Source: Dryocosmus kuriphilus (lineage: Eukaryota; Arthropoda; Insecta; Hymenoptera; Cynipidae). Taken from it: a stretch of DNA of 64,000 nucleotides. Below the pieces are notes generated by a model, which had not been told where the DNA came from, did not search any database, and worked only from the letters and a program-made list of their open reading frames with translations. The translations under genes were made by a program, and so were the position numbers. This document shows positions 25,671 to 39,415 of this stretch, piece after piece (within the stretch, counting starts at the first letter, position 1; each line of letters opens with the position of its first letter). Location: NCBI GenBank assembly GCA_038277395.1, contig CM076194.1:183273227-183337226 (forward strand). Direction: 5' to 3'.

Positions 25671-26775
25671 TTTTATGAAATAATGACCATGTCATCGAAA
25701 CAGAAATCGGATTCCTGAATTTGGCGCGTTTTTCTCCATGAAACTATGATTACGAAATTTGGCGACGCATTGTATTTCTAAATTCTACAAAATCATTCTT
25801 TTTATGAAATAAGATGATACCACAGACGCAGTTCGATAAGCATCAAGATCCAGGAAAACTGCATTTCCATCGTTTTTCTCCATGCAAACTTATAATCGAA
25901 ATTAGGCGACGCATTCGTATTTCTTGTCAAAATTCTACAAATCAGTTATTTTTTGTAAATAAAAATACATACTTCGATAAGCATCGAAGATCCAGGAAAA
26001 CTCATTTCCCGAATTTGGACGTTTTTTCCAGCAAACTATGATTATCGAAATTTGGCGACGCATTCGTTTCTTGTCAAATTCTACAAAATTCTATTTTTTT
26101 GTGAAATAATGAATCCACAGTATGCTTCGAAAGCATCGAAATCCAGGAAACTGCTTATCCCAATTTGAACCGTTTTTCCCCTGCAAACTAGATTAATCGA
26201 AATTTGGCGACGCATTCGTATTTTCTGTCAAATTCTAAAAATCATGTATTCTTTTTAAAATAAGATGATATCCACAACAGTTATAAGCATCAGCAGTCCG
26301 GAAAACTGATTTCCTCGAATTTGGACGCTTTTTCTCCATGAAACTATGATTATCAAATTATGGCGACGCATTCGTATTTTCTGTCAAATTCTACAAAATG
26401 TATTCTTTTATAAATAATGATATCCACAGACAGTTCGAAAGCACGAAGATCCAGGAAAACTCTATTTCCTCGAATTTGGCGCGTTTTTCTCCATGCAAAT
26501 ATGATTAATCGAAATTATGGCGACGCATTCGTATTTTTGTCAAAATTCTAAAAATCATGTATTCTTTTTATGAAATAAGATATATCCACAGCACGCAGTT
26601 CGAAAGCATCAAATCCAGGAAAACTGCTATTTCGAATTTGGCGCGTTTTTTCCATGCAAACTTAATTTATGGCGACTTTTATTTCTCTTAAAATCAAACA
26701 TGTATTTTTTTATTGAAATAAGATGATATCCAGAAGTTCATAAGCAGATCCAGGAAACGCTATTCCTGAATTTGG
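25671..26775 (+). repeat. satellite array, deletion-rich
   Basis: About seven monomers are present, each missing roughly ten to thirty bases in scattered one- to three-base losses. Spacing falls to about 150-165 bp. The order of anchors is intact and there is no foreign insertion. The array sharpens again at 26,776. Confidence 0.9.
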
Positions 26776-29350
26776 ACGCGTTTTTCTCCATGCAAACTAT
26801 GATTAATCGAAATTATGGCGACGCATTCGTATTTCTCTGTCAAAATTCTACAAAATCATGTATCCTTTTTATGAAATAAGATGATATCCACAGCACGCAG
26901 TTCGATAAGCATCGAAGATCCAGGAAAACTGCTATTTCCTCGAATTTGGACGCGTTTTTCTCCATGCAAACTTGATTAATCGAAATTATGGCGACGCATT
27001 CGTATTTCTCTGTCAAAATTCTACAAAATCATGTATTCTTTTGAAATAAGATGATATCCACAGCGCAGTTCGATAAGCATCGAAGATCCAGGAAAACTGC
27101 TATTTCCTCGAATTTGGACGCGTTTTTCTCCATGCAAACTATGATTAATCGAAATTATGGCGACGCATTCGTATTTCTCTGTCAAAATTCTACAAAATCA
27201 TGATTCTTTTTTGAAATAAGATGATATCCACAGCGCAGTTCGATAAGCATCGAAGATCCAGGAAAACTGCTATTTCCTCGAATTTGGACGCGTTTTTCTC
27301 CATGCAAACTATGATTAATCGAAATTATGGCGACGCATTCGTATTTCTCTGTCAAAATTCTACAAAATCATGTATTCTTTTTATGAAATAAGATGATATC
27401 CACAGCGCAGTTCGATAAGCATCGAAGATCCGGAAAACTGCTATTTCCTCGAATTTGGACGCGTTTTTCTCCATGCAAACTATGATTAATCGAAATTATG
27501 GCGACGCATTCGTATTCTCTGTCAAATTCTACAAAATCATGTATTCTTTTTATGAAATAAGATGATATCCACAGTACGCAGTTCGATAAGCATCGAAGAT
27601 CCAGGAAAACTGCTATTTCCTCGAATTTGGACGCGTTTTTCTCCATGCAAACTATGATTAATCGAAATTATGGCGACGCATTCGTATTTCTCTGTCAAAT
27701 TCTACAAAATCATGTATTCTTTTTATGAAATAAGATGATATCCACAGCACGCAGTTCGATAAGCATCGAAGATCCAGGAAAAATGCTATTTCCTCGAATT
27801 TGGACGCGTTTTTCTCCATGCAAACTATGATTAATCGAAATTATGGCGACGCATTCGTATTTCTCTGTCAAAATTCTACAAAATCATGTATCTTTTTATG
27901 AAATAAGATGATATCCACACGCAGTTCGATAAGCATCGAAGATCCAGGAAAACTGCTATTTCCTCGAATTTGGACGCGTTTTTCTCCATGCAAACTATGA
28001 TTAATCGAAATTATGGCGACGCATTCGTATTTCTCTGTCAAAATTCTACAAAATCATGTATTCTTTTTATGAAATAAGATGATATCCACAGTACGCAGTT
28101 CGATAAGCATCGAAGATCCAGGAAAACTGCTATTTCCTCGAATTTGGACGCGTTTTTCTCCATGCAAACTATGATTAATCGAAATTATGGCGACGCATTC
28201 GTATTTCTCTGTCAAAATTCTACAAAATCATGTATTCTTTTTATGAAATAAGATGATATCCACAGACGCAGTTCGATAAGCATCGAAGATCCAGGAAAAC
28301 TGCTATTTCCTCGAATTTGGACGCGTTTTTCTCCATGCAAACTATGATTAATCGAAATTATGGCGACGCATTCGTATTTCTCTGTCAAAATTCTACAAAA
28401 TCATGTATTCTTTTTATGAAATAAGATGATATCACAGACGCAGTTCGATAAGCATCGAAGATCCAGGAAAACTGCTATTTCCTCGAATTTGGACGCGTTT
28501 TTCTCCATGCAAACTATGATTAATCGAAATTATGGCGACGCATTCGTATTTCTCTGTCAAAATTCTACAAAATCATGTATTCTTTTTTGAAATAAGATGA
28601 TATCCACAGTAGCAGTTCGATAAGCATCGAAGATCCAGGAAAACGCTATTTCCTCGAATTTGGACGCGTTTTTCTCCATGCAAACTATGATTAATCGAAA
28701 TTATGGCGACGCATTCGTATTTCTCTGCAAAATTCTACAAAATCATGTATCTTTTTGAAATAAGATGATATCCATAGCAGTTCGATAAGCATCGAAGATC
28801 CAGGAAAACTGCTATTTCCTCGAATTTGGACGCGTTTTTCTCCATGCAAACTATGATTAATCGAAATTATGGCGACGCATTCGTATTTCTCTGTCAAAAT
28901 TCTACAAAATCATGTATTCTTTTATGAAATAAGATGATATCCACAGTACGCAGTTCGATAAGCATCGAAGATCCAGGAAAACCGCTATTTCCTCGAATTT
29001 GGACGCGTTTTTCTCCATGCAAACTATGATTAATCGAAATTATGGCGACGCATTCGTATTTCTCTGTCAAAATTCTACAAAATCATGTATTCTTTTTATG
29101 AAATAAGATGATATCCACAGCACGCAGTTCGATAAGCATCGAAGATCCAGGAAAACTGCTATTTCCTCGAATTTGGACGCGTTTTTCTCCATGCAAACTA
29201 TGATTAATCGAAATTATGGCGACGCATTCGTATTTCTCTGTCAAATTCTACAAAATCATGTATTCTTTTTATGAAATAAGATGATATCCACAGACGCAGT
29301 TCGATAAGCATCGAAGATCCAGGAAAAACTGCTATTTCCTCGAATTTGGA
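26776..29350 (+). repeat. 174-bp satellite array, clean block 5
   Basis: About fifteen near-identical monomers lie here, with hinges mixed between CAGCACGCAG, CAGTACGCAG, CAGCGCAG and CAGACGCAG. The block ends abruptly at about 29,350, inside the GGACGCGTTTTTCTC segment of a monomer, where a degraded zone begins. Confidence 0.97.
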
Positions 29351-29956
29351 CGCATTTTTCTCTTAAATATAAAATATTATCCGTTCGATTTGTCAAATCT
29401 ACGAAATCGTATTCTCGAAATGGAAATCCCTCCAATTTGATTTTCCAGAAACTAGTTTTTGAATTTGGGATTTCATCATTAAATTTTAAAATATGCTTTT
29501 TTATAGATTTTCACATCAGTTCTTAGAAAAGATCCAAACCGTATTTCTCGATGACGATTATCCAGAAAACTGTTTCGAATTTATGGGGAATTCTATTATA
29601 TTTAAAAATGATCATTCGTATAATCAAGATTCTAAAATACGTTCTGAATAAAGAAAAGCGCTATTTCCGAATGAGATTTTCCATGAAATTGATTTCGAAA
29701 TTTGGCACGCATGTATTTCTCTGCAAATTTAAAAGTATCTTTTTATGAAATAAGATAAACATATTTTCGAAAAATCGAAATCCAAGCACTATCCCGAATT
29801 ACGGAATTCTCTGCGAATTGACTTTTTAATTTGACAAATTATGGCGAGCTTCGTATTTCTCTGTCAAATTCTACAAATTGTATTCTTTTTGAAAAGATAT
29901 CCACAGACGCAGTTCGATAAGCATCGAAGATCCAGGAAAACTGCTTTTTCCCCAAT
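29351..29956 (+). repeat. degenerate satellite, scrambled zone
   Basis: After the abrupt break, sequence words are shuffled and A/T-rich, with short recognisable pieces such as GGAAATCCCTCCAATTTGA and, near 29,840, an intact run ending in CTTCGTATTTCTCTGTCAAA. One nearly intact half monomer at 29,840-29,945 precedes the homopolymer zone. Nothing here resembles a gene or a mobile element. Confidence 0.7.
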
Positions 29957-31640
29957 TTGGAGGGTTTTCTCAGAAAATTGATTTCAAAATTTGGCGCGTT
30001 TTTTCTCTGCAAAATTTACAAAATGGATTCTTTTTTTAAAATTCACAAAACCAGTTCTAATGAAATAAGGAAAAACGCTTCAATTTTGAATTTTTCCCAG
30101 GAAAACTTTTTTCAAAATTTGGGGACCCCGTTTTTCTCTGCAAAATTTAAAAATCATGATTCTTTTTTTAAAATTTACCAAATATGATTCTAGAATAAGA
30201 TCCAAACGTTTTTTTCCCCAAATTTGGAGGGGTCCAGGAAAACTGTATTTCAAAATTTGGGGGCTTTTCAAAATTTTTCAAAATTTAAAACCATGTATTT
30301 TTTAAAATAAAAATATACTTATTAAATAAGATGAAATCCAAGCGCATTTCCTCGAATTGGATTTTTTCCTCAAATTGGGACCGTTTTTCCAGAAAACTAT
30401 TTTAAATTTAAAATTGTATTTTTTAAAAATTTTAAAAATAAAGTATCTTGATAAAGAAATCCAGGACGCTTTTTCAAATTTGGACGGTCCAGGAAAACTA
30501 TTTAATGTTTTTTCCCAGAAAACTATTTTCGAAATTTCAAACGATTCTTTTTTAAATTTAACAAAATCCAGTTTCTAGAAATAAGATCCAAAAAACGTTT
30601 TTTTCCCCAAATTTAAGCTTTTTCCAGGAAACTTTTTTCCAAAATTTGGCGTTTTTTTCCCCTTTTCCTGTAAATCAAAACAGTATTCTTTTTTTAAAAT
30701 TTAACAGACTTGAAAAAATGAATCCAGAAAACGCATTCAATTTGAGGGGTCCCAAAACTTTTTTAAAAAATTTTAGGCCCATAAAACTTTTTAAATTTCA
30801 AAATTATGGAATTCTTTTTTGAAAAAAATATCAAACGATTTAAGATGAGATCCAGGAAAATTGTTTTCTCAAATTTTGGGAAAACGTTTTTTCCCCCATA
30901 AAGGTTTTTTCCGAAAAAATTTGGACGAAATTTTTTTCCGCATTCCCATTCTGAAAATTTTTTAAAAAAAAATGTATTCAGAATTATAAGATGAAATCCA
31001 GAACGTTTTTCTCAAAATTGGAAAGCTTTTTTCCCCCAGGACCTTTTAATCAAATTATGCGAAATTCTTATTCTCTGAAAAATTTTACAAAAATGATTCT
31101 TTTTTGAAAAAAATTTTCCACAACTTGAAAACTAAATGGAAAAAGATTTCCCGAATTTGGAGCTTTTTCCAAAAAACTATTTTCAAAATTTGGGGACGCT
31201 TTTTTTTCAAAATTCAAAACAATTTCTTTTTTTTAAAAAAAATCAGTTCTAAATGAAATAGAAGACCGTTTTTTTCCCCGTTTTGGGCCGTTTTTCCCAG
31301 AAAATGTTTCAAAATTTGGCGCCTTTCTTTTTTTTTTAAAAAAATTTTAAAAAAAATCTTTTTTTTTATAAAAAAGTTTTTTTGGGTTGATAAGCACAAG
31401 CCCGGAAAAACTGCCCCCAAACGCTTTTTCCCATAAAACTTTTAATCAAATTAGGGGAATTTTCGATTTTTGCAAAATTCAAAAATCTGTATTTTTTAAA
31501 ATAAGATTTAAGAAAGTTGAAAAACACGAAGCCCAAAAACGACCCCGAAGGGGTTTTTTTTTTAAAAACTTTTTTAAAAATTAGGGGACGATTTTTTTCC
31601 TTTAAAAAAATTCTCAAAATTTATTCTTTTTTTAAATAAA
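29957..31640 (+). repeat. compressed satellite, about 132-bp spacing
   Basis: The AATTTGGA anchor and its degraded forms recur at about 30,221, 30,353, 30,477, 30,611, 30,739, 30,871, 31,013, 31,153 and 31,281. Intervals are 124 to 142 bp, averaging about 132 against 174 in clean blocks. Bases between anchors are replaced by runs of A, T, C or G (for example TTTTTTCCCC for TTTTTCTCC). Uniform shrinkage with a small spread is what random per-base deletion at about one base in four would give. A true shorter subfamily is the alternative. Confidence 0.75.
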
Positions 31641-32820
31641 TGATATCCACCATTCGTAAGCATAAATCCAGGAAAACCCTTTTTTCGAATTTGGACGCGT
31701 TTTTCTCCATGCAAACTATGATTAACGAAATTATGGCGACGCATTCGTATTTCTCTGTCAAAATTCTACAAAATCATGTATTCTTTTATGAAATAAGATG
31801 ATATCCACACCCGCGTTCGATAAGCATCGAAGATCCGGGAAAAAACTGCTATTTTCAATTTTGGGACGCGTTTTTCTCCATGCAAACTTGATTAATCGAA
31901 ATTATGGCGACGCTTTTCGTATTTCTCTGTAAAAATTTTACAAAAATGTTTTTTTTTATGAAATAAGAGATATCCACAGACCATTCGATAAGCATCGAAG
32001 TCCGGGAAAAACCCCTATTTCCTCGAATTTGGACGCGTTTTTCTCCATGCAAATAGATTAATCGAAATTATGGCGACGCATTCGTTTTTCTCTGTCAAAT
32101 TCACAAAATTGTATTTTTTTTATGAAAAAAGATGATATCCACAGCCGCAGTTCGATAAGCATCAAGACCAGGAAAAACGCTTTTTCCCTCGAATTTGGAC
32201 GCGTTTTTCTCCTGCAAACTATGATTAACGAAATTATGGCGACGATTCGTATTTCTCTGCAAATTCTACAAAATCATGTATTTTTTTATGAAATAAGATG
32301 ATACCCCAAGGCAGTTCGATAAGCATCGAAGATCCAGGAAAACGCTATTTCCTCGAATTTGGACGTTTTTTTCTCCATGCAAACTATGATTAACGAAATT
32401 AGGGGCCCCATTCGTATTTCTCTGTCAAAATTCTACAAAATCATGTATTCTTTTTATGAAATAAGATGATATCACAGCGATTTCGATAAGCATCGAAGAT
32501 CCAGGAAAACTGCTATTTCCTCGAATTTGGACGCGTTTTTCTCCATGAAAACTATGATTAATCAAATTATGGCACGCTTTCGTATTTCTCTGTCAAAATT
32601 CTACAAAATCTGTTTTCTTTTTATGAAATAAGATTTTCCACAGGCAGTTCGATAACATCGAAGATCCAGGAAAACGCTATTTCCTCGAATTTGGACGCTT
32701 TTTTCTCCATGCAAATTTTATTAATCGAAATTATGGCGCCATTCGTATTTTCTGTAAAAATTCTAAAAAATCATGTTTTCTTTTTATGAAATAAGAGATA
32801 TCCACAGCCCAGTTCGATAA
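31641..32820 (+). repeat. satellite array, moderately degraded
   Basis: About seven full monomers return in the same orientation. Errors are mixed, with extra A, T and G in homopolymers (CCGGGAAAAAACTGC) as well as missing bases. This contrasts with the pure deletions of the earlier blocks. The CCGGGAAAAA form is frequent only here and at 41-47 kb. Confidence 0.92.
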
Positions 32821-33330
32821 GCATACGATGGAACAAAAAAACCGCTATTCCGAATGTGACGATTTTTCCTCCGGGTAAACAGAGGTTATCCAGTTATGCC
32901 ACGGACCGATGCCGCTTTTCTAAAATTCTGTATTCTTTGTTATAAATAAAGGATTTCCATAGGGGTACGTAGTACGATAAGCATCGAAATCCTGGAAAAA
33001 AAAAACTCTAGTTGCCTCGAATTTCGACCGCTTTTCGCCAGTGCAAGCTATGATTAATCGAATTTATGGCGACACGAGTCGATGTTCGCCTTTTCAAAAT
33101 TCTACAAAATGTATACTCGTTTTTATGAACAAGATGAGATCCACATACGCCTTTCGATAGCATCGTAGATCCAGGAATAACTGCTATTTTCCGTCCTCGA
33201 AGTTACGACGTTTTTCTCGCAAGCAAACTATATTTAATCGTGATTATGGAGACCATTCATATTCTCTGTCAAAATCCTACAAAATCATTTTTCTTTTTTG
33301 AAATGAATGATATACCACAGTAATGTACGC
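32821..33330 (+). repeat. satellite with scattered small insertions
   Basis: About three monomers carry extra one- to five-base insertions and substitutions throughout, for example ATGGAACAAAAAAACC where GAAGATCCAGGAAAAC is expected, and TTTTCCGTCCTCGAAGTTACG for TTTCCTCGAATTTGGACG. The insertion style matches 54.06-55.85 kb and differs from the deletion style of neighbouring zones. Confidence 0.85.
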
Positions 33331-36300
33331 AGTTCAATAAGCAATCGAAGATCCAGGAAAACGCTATTTCCTCGAATTTGGAGCGTTTTTCTCCATGCAA
33401 ACTAGATTAATCGAAATTATGGCGCGTTCGTATTTCTCTGTCAAAATTCTACAAATCATGTATCTTTTTATGAAATAAGATGATATCACAGTACGCAGTT
33501 CGATAAGCATCGAAGATCCAGGAAAACGCTATTTCCTCGAATTTGGACGCGTTTTTCTCCATGCAAACTATGATTAATCGAAATTATGGCGACGCATTCG
33601 TATTTCTCTGTCAAAATTCTACAAAATCATGTATCTTTTATGAAATAAGATGATATCACAGACGCAGTTCGATAAGCACGAATTTCCAGGAAAACGCTAT
33701 TTCCTCGAATTTGGACGCTTTTTCTCCATGCAAACTATGTTAAATGAAATTATGGCGACGCATTCGTATTTCTCTGTCAAATTCTACAAAATCATGTATT
33801 CTTTTTATGAAATAAGATTATCCACAGTACGCAGTTCGATAAGCATCGAAGATCCAGGAAAACTGCTATTTCCTCGAATTTGGACGCGTTTTTCTCCATG
33901 CAAACTATGATTAATCGAAATTATGGCGACGCATTCGTATTTCTCTGTCAAAATTCTACAAAATCATGTATTCTTTTTATGAAATAAGATGATATCACAG
34001 TACGCAGTTCGATAAGCATCGAAGATCCAGGAAAAACTGCTATTTCCTCGAATTTGGACGCGTTTTTCTCCATGCAAACTATGATTAATCGAAATTATGG
34101 CGACGCATTCGTATTTCTCTGTCAAAATTCTACAAAATCATGTATTCTTTTTATGAAATAAGATGATATCACAGTACGCAGTTCGATAAGCATCGAAGAT
34201 CCAGGAAGAACCGCTATTTCCTCGAATTTGGACGCGTTTTTCTCCATGCAAACTATGATTAATCGAAATTATGGCGACGCATTCGTATTTCTCTGTCAAA
34301 TTCTACAAAATCATGTATTCTTTTTATGAAATAAGATGATATCCACAGTACGCAGTTCGATAAGCATCGAAGATCCAGGAAAACTGCTATTTCCTCGAAT
34401 TTGGACGCGTTTTTCTCCATGCAAACTATGATTAATCGAAATTATGGCGACGCTTCGTATTTCTCTGTCAAATTCTACAAAATCATGTATTCTTTTTATG
34501 AAATAAGATGATATCCACAGATGCAGTTCGATAAGCATCGAAGATCCAGGAAAACGCTATTTCCTCGAATTTGGACGCGTTTTTCTCCATGCAAACTATG
34601 ATTAATCGAAATTATGGCGACGCATTCGTATTTCTCTGTCAAAATTCTACAAAATCATGTATTCTTTTTATGAAATAAGATGATATCCACAGTACGCAGT
34701 TCGATAAGCATCGAAGATCCAGGAAGAACGCTATTTCCTCGAATTTGGACGCGTTTTTCTCCATGCAAACTATGATTAATCGAAATTATGGCGACGCATT
34801 CGTATTTCTCTGTCAAAATTCTACAAAATCATGTATTCTTTTTATGAAATAAGATGATATCCACAGACGCAGTTCGATAAGCATCGAAGATCCAGGAAAA
34901 CTGCTATTTCCTCGAATTTGGACGCGTTTTTCTCCATGCAAACTATGATTAATCGAAATTATGGCGACGCATTCGTATTTCTCTGCAAAATTCTACAAAA
35001 TCATGTATTCTTTTTATGAAATAAGATGATATCCACAGTAGCAGTTCGATAAGCATCGAAGATCCAGGAAAAACTGCTATTTCCTCGAATTTGGACGCGT
35101 TTTCTCCATGCAAACTATGATTAATCGAAATTATGGCGACGCATTCGTATTTCTCTGTCAAATTCTACAAAATCATGTATTCTTTTTATGAAATAAGATG
35201 ATATCCACAGACGCAGTTCGATAAGCATCGAAGATCCAGGAAAAACTGCTATTTCCTCGAATTTGGACGCGTTTTTCTCCATGCAAACTATGATTAATCG
35301 AAATTATGGCGACGCATTCGTATTTCTCTGTCAAATTCTACAAAATCATGTATCTTTTTATGAAATAAGATGATATCCACAGTACGCAGTTCGATAAGCA
35401 TCGAAGATCCAGGAAACGCTATTTCCTCGAATTTGGACGCGTTTTTCTCCATGCAAACTATGATTAATCGAAATTATGGCGACGCATTCGTATTTCTCTG
35501 TCAAAATTCTACAAAATCATGTATTCTTTTTATGAAATAAGATGATATCACAGTACGCAGTTCGATAAGCATCGAAGATCCAGGAAAACTGCTATTTCCT
35601 CGAATTTGGACGCGTTTTTCTCCATGCAAACTATGATTAATCGAAATTATGGCGACGCATTCGTATTTCTCTGTCAAATTCTACAAAATCATGTATTCTT
35701 TTTATGAAATAAGATGATATCCACAGCAGTTCGATAAGCATCAAACCGCTTTTCCTCGAATTTGGACGCGTTTTTCTCCATGCAAACTATTTAATCGAAA
35801 TTATGGCGACGCATTCGTATTTCTCTGTCAAAATTCTACAAAATCATGTATCTTTTATGAAAATATCCACACGCAGTTCGATAAGCATCGAAGATCCAGG
35901 AAAAACGCTATTTCCTCGAATTTGGACGCGTTTTCTCATGCAAACTATGATTAATCGAAATTATGGCGACGCATTCGTATTTCTCTGCAAATTCTACAAA
36001 ATCATGTATTTTTTATGAAATAAGATGATATCCACAGCGCAGTTCGATAAGCATCGAAGATCCAGGAAAAACGCTATTTCCTCGAATTTGGACGCGTTTT
36101 TCTCCATGCAAACTATGATTAATCGAAATTATGGCGACGCATTCGTATTCTCTGTCAAAATTCTACAAAATCATGTATCTTTTATGAAATAAGATATATC
36201 ACGCAGTTCGATAAGCATCGAAGATCCAGGAAAACTGCTATTTCCTCGAATTTGGACGCGTTTTCCATGCAAACTATGATTAATCGAAATTATGGCGACG

Positions 36301-39300
36301 CATTCGTATTTCTCTGTCAAATTCACAAAATCATGTATTCTTTTATGAAATAAGATATATCACAGCGAGTTCGATAAGCGAAGATCCAGGAAAACGCTAT
36401 TCTCGAATTTGGACGCGTTTTTCTCCTGCAAACTATGATTAATCGAATTATGGCGACCATTCGTATTTCTCTGTCAATTCTACAAAATCATGTATTCTTT
36501 TTGAAATAAGATGACCACAGTAGCAGTTCGATAAATCGAAAAAAGTTTTCCTCGAATTGACGCTTTTTCCCTGCAACTTATTTCGAAATTATGGCGCGAT
36601 TCGTATTTCTCTGTCAAATTCTACAAAATCATGTATCTTTTTATGAAATAAGATGATATCCACAGCACGCAGTTCGATAAGCATCGAAGATCCAGGAAAA
36701 CTGCTATTTCCTCAATTTGGACGCGTTTTTTCCATGCAAATATGATTAATCGAAATTTGGCGACGCATTCGTATTTCTCTGCAAAATCACAAAACATGTA
36801 TTCTTTTTATGAAATAAGATGATACCACAGCGCAGTTCGAAGCATCGAAGATCCAGAAATATTTCCTCGAATTTGGACGCGTTTTTCTCCATGCAAACTA
36901 TGATTAATCGAAATTATGGCGACGCATTCGTATTTCTTGTCAAAATTCTACAAAATCATGTATTCTTTTTATGAAATAAGAGATATCCACAGCCGCAGTT
37001 CGATAAGCATCGAAGATCCAGGAAAACTGCTATTTCCTCGAATTTGGACGCGTTTTTCTCCATGCAAATGATTAATCGAAATTATGGCACGCATTCGTAT
37101 TTCTCTGTCAAATTCACAAAATCATGATTTTTTGTGAAATAAGATATTCCAGCAGCAGTTCGAAAATCGAAGATCCAGGAAAAAGATTTCCCGAATTTGG
37201 ACGCGTTTTTCTCCATGAAACTATGATTCAATCGAATTATGGCGACGCATTCGTATTTCTCTGCAAATTCTACAAAATCATGTATTCTTTTTAAATAAGA
37301 TGATATCCAAAGTACAGTTCGATAAGCTCGAAGATCCAGGAAAACGCTATTTCCTCGAATTTGGACGCGTTTTTCTCCATGCAAACTATGATTAATCGAA
37401 ATTATGGCGACGCATTCGTATTTCTCTCAAAATTCTACAAAATCATGTATTCTTTTTATGAAATTAATGATATCATCAGTACGCAGTTCGATAAGCATCG
37501 AAGATCCAGGAAAACGCTATTTCCTCGAATTTGGACGCGTTTTTCTCCATGCAAACTTGATTAATCGAAATTATGGCGACGATTCGTATTTCTCTGCAAA
37601 ATTCTACAAAATCAGATTCTTTTTATGAAATAAGATGATTCACAATCAGTTCGTAGCATAAGATCCAGGAAAAACTGCTATTTCCTCGAATTTGGACGCG
37701 TTTTTCTCCATGCAAACTATGATTAATCGAAATTATGGCGACGCATTCGATTTCTCTGTCAAAATTCTACAAAATCATGTATCTTTTTATGAAATAAGAA
37801 TATTCACACAGTATGCAGTTCGATAAGCATCGAAGATCCAGAAAACGCTATTTCCTCGAATTTGGACGCTTTTTCTCCATGCAAACTATGTTATCGAAAT
37901 TATGGCGACGCATTCTATTTCTCTGTCAAAATTCTACAAAATCATGTATTCTTTTTATGAAATAAGATTATCACAGTACGCAGTTTGATAAGCATCAAAG
38001 ATCCAGGAAAACTGCTATTTCCTCGAATTTGGACGCGTTTTTCCCATGCAAACGTTTAATCGAAATTATGGCGACGCATCGTATTTTCTGTCAAATTCTA
38101 CAAAATCATGTATTCTTTTTATGAAATAAGATGATATCCACAGTACGCAGTTCGATAAGCATCGAAGATCCAGGAAAAACTGCTATTTCCTCGAATTTGG
38201 ACGCGTTTTTCTCCATGCAAACTATGATTAATCGAAATTATGGCGACGCATTCGTATTCTCTGTCAAAATTCTACAAAATCATGTATTCTTTTTATGAAA
38301 TAAGATGATATCCACAGTACGCAGTTCGATAAGCATCGAAGATCCAGGAAAACTGCTATTTCCTCGAATTTGGACGCGTTTTTCTCCATGCAAACTATGA
38401 TTAATCGAAATTATGGCGACGCATTCGTATTTCTCTGTCAAATTCTACAAAATCATGTATTCTTTTTATGAAATAAGATGATATCCACAGCCAGTTCGAA
38501 AATCGAAGATCCAGGAAAACGCTATTTCCTAATTTGGACGCGTTTTTCTCCATGCAAACTATGATTAATCGAAATTATGGCGACGATTCGTATTTCTCTG
38601 TCAAAATTCTACAAAATATGTATTCTTTTTATGAAATAAGATGATATCCACAGACGCAGTTCGATAAGCATCGAAGATCCAGGAAAACGCTATTTCCTCG
38701 AATTTGGACGCGTTTTTCTCCATGCAAACTATGATTAATCGAAATTATGGCGACGCATTCGTATTTCTCTGTCAAAATTCTACAAAATCATGTATTCTTT
38801 TTATGAAATAAGATGATATCCACAGACGCAGTTCGATAAGCATCGAAGATCCAGGAAAACGCTATTTCCTCGAATTTGGACGCGTTTTTCTCCATGCAAA
38901 CTATGATTAATCGAAATTATGGCGACGCATTCGTATTTCTCTGTCAAAATTCTACAAAATCATGTATTCTTTTTATGAAATAAGATGATCCACAGCAGTT
39001 CGATAAGCATCGAAGATCCAGGAAAACGCTATTTCCTCGAATTTGGACGCGTTTTTCTCCATGCAAACTATGATTAATCGAAATTATGGCGACGCATTCG
39101 TATTTCTCTGTCAAAATTCTACAAAATCATGTATTCTTTTTATGAAATAAGATGATATCCACAGTACGCAGTTCGATAAGCATCGAAGATCCAGGAAAAA
39201 CTGCTATTTCCTCGAATTTGGACGCGTTTTTCTCCATGCAAACTATGATTAATCGAAATTATGGCGACGCATTCGTATTTCTCTGTCAAATTCTACAAAA

Positions 39301-39415
39301 TCATGTATTCTTTTTATGAAATAAGATGATATCCACAGTACGCAGTTCGATAAGCATCGAAGATCCAGGAAAAACGCTATTTCCTCGAATTTGGACGCGT
39401 TTTTCTCCATGCAAA
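33331..39415 (+). repeat. 174-bp satellite array, clean block 6
   Basis: About thirty-five head-to-tail monomers lie here, with the hinge predominantly CAGTACGCAG and a lone CAGCACGCAG at about 36,662. GGAAGAAC variants occur at about 34,207 and 34,724. The interval 36.36-37.35 kb is deletion-rich but keeps its register. The block ends where ATGTTAAGAAATTATGG marks a damaged copy. Confidence 0.96.

Noticed and set aside
1..29350. CRISPR array, because of regularly spaced repeats
   Set aside because: The whole 174-bp unit is repeated. There are no unique spacers between short repeats, no cas genes, and the repeat is far too long.
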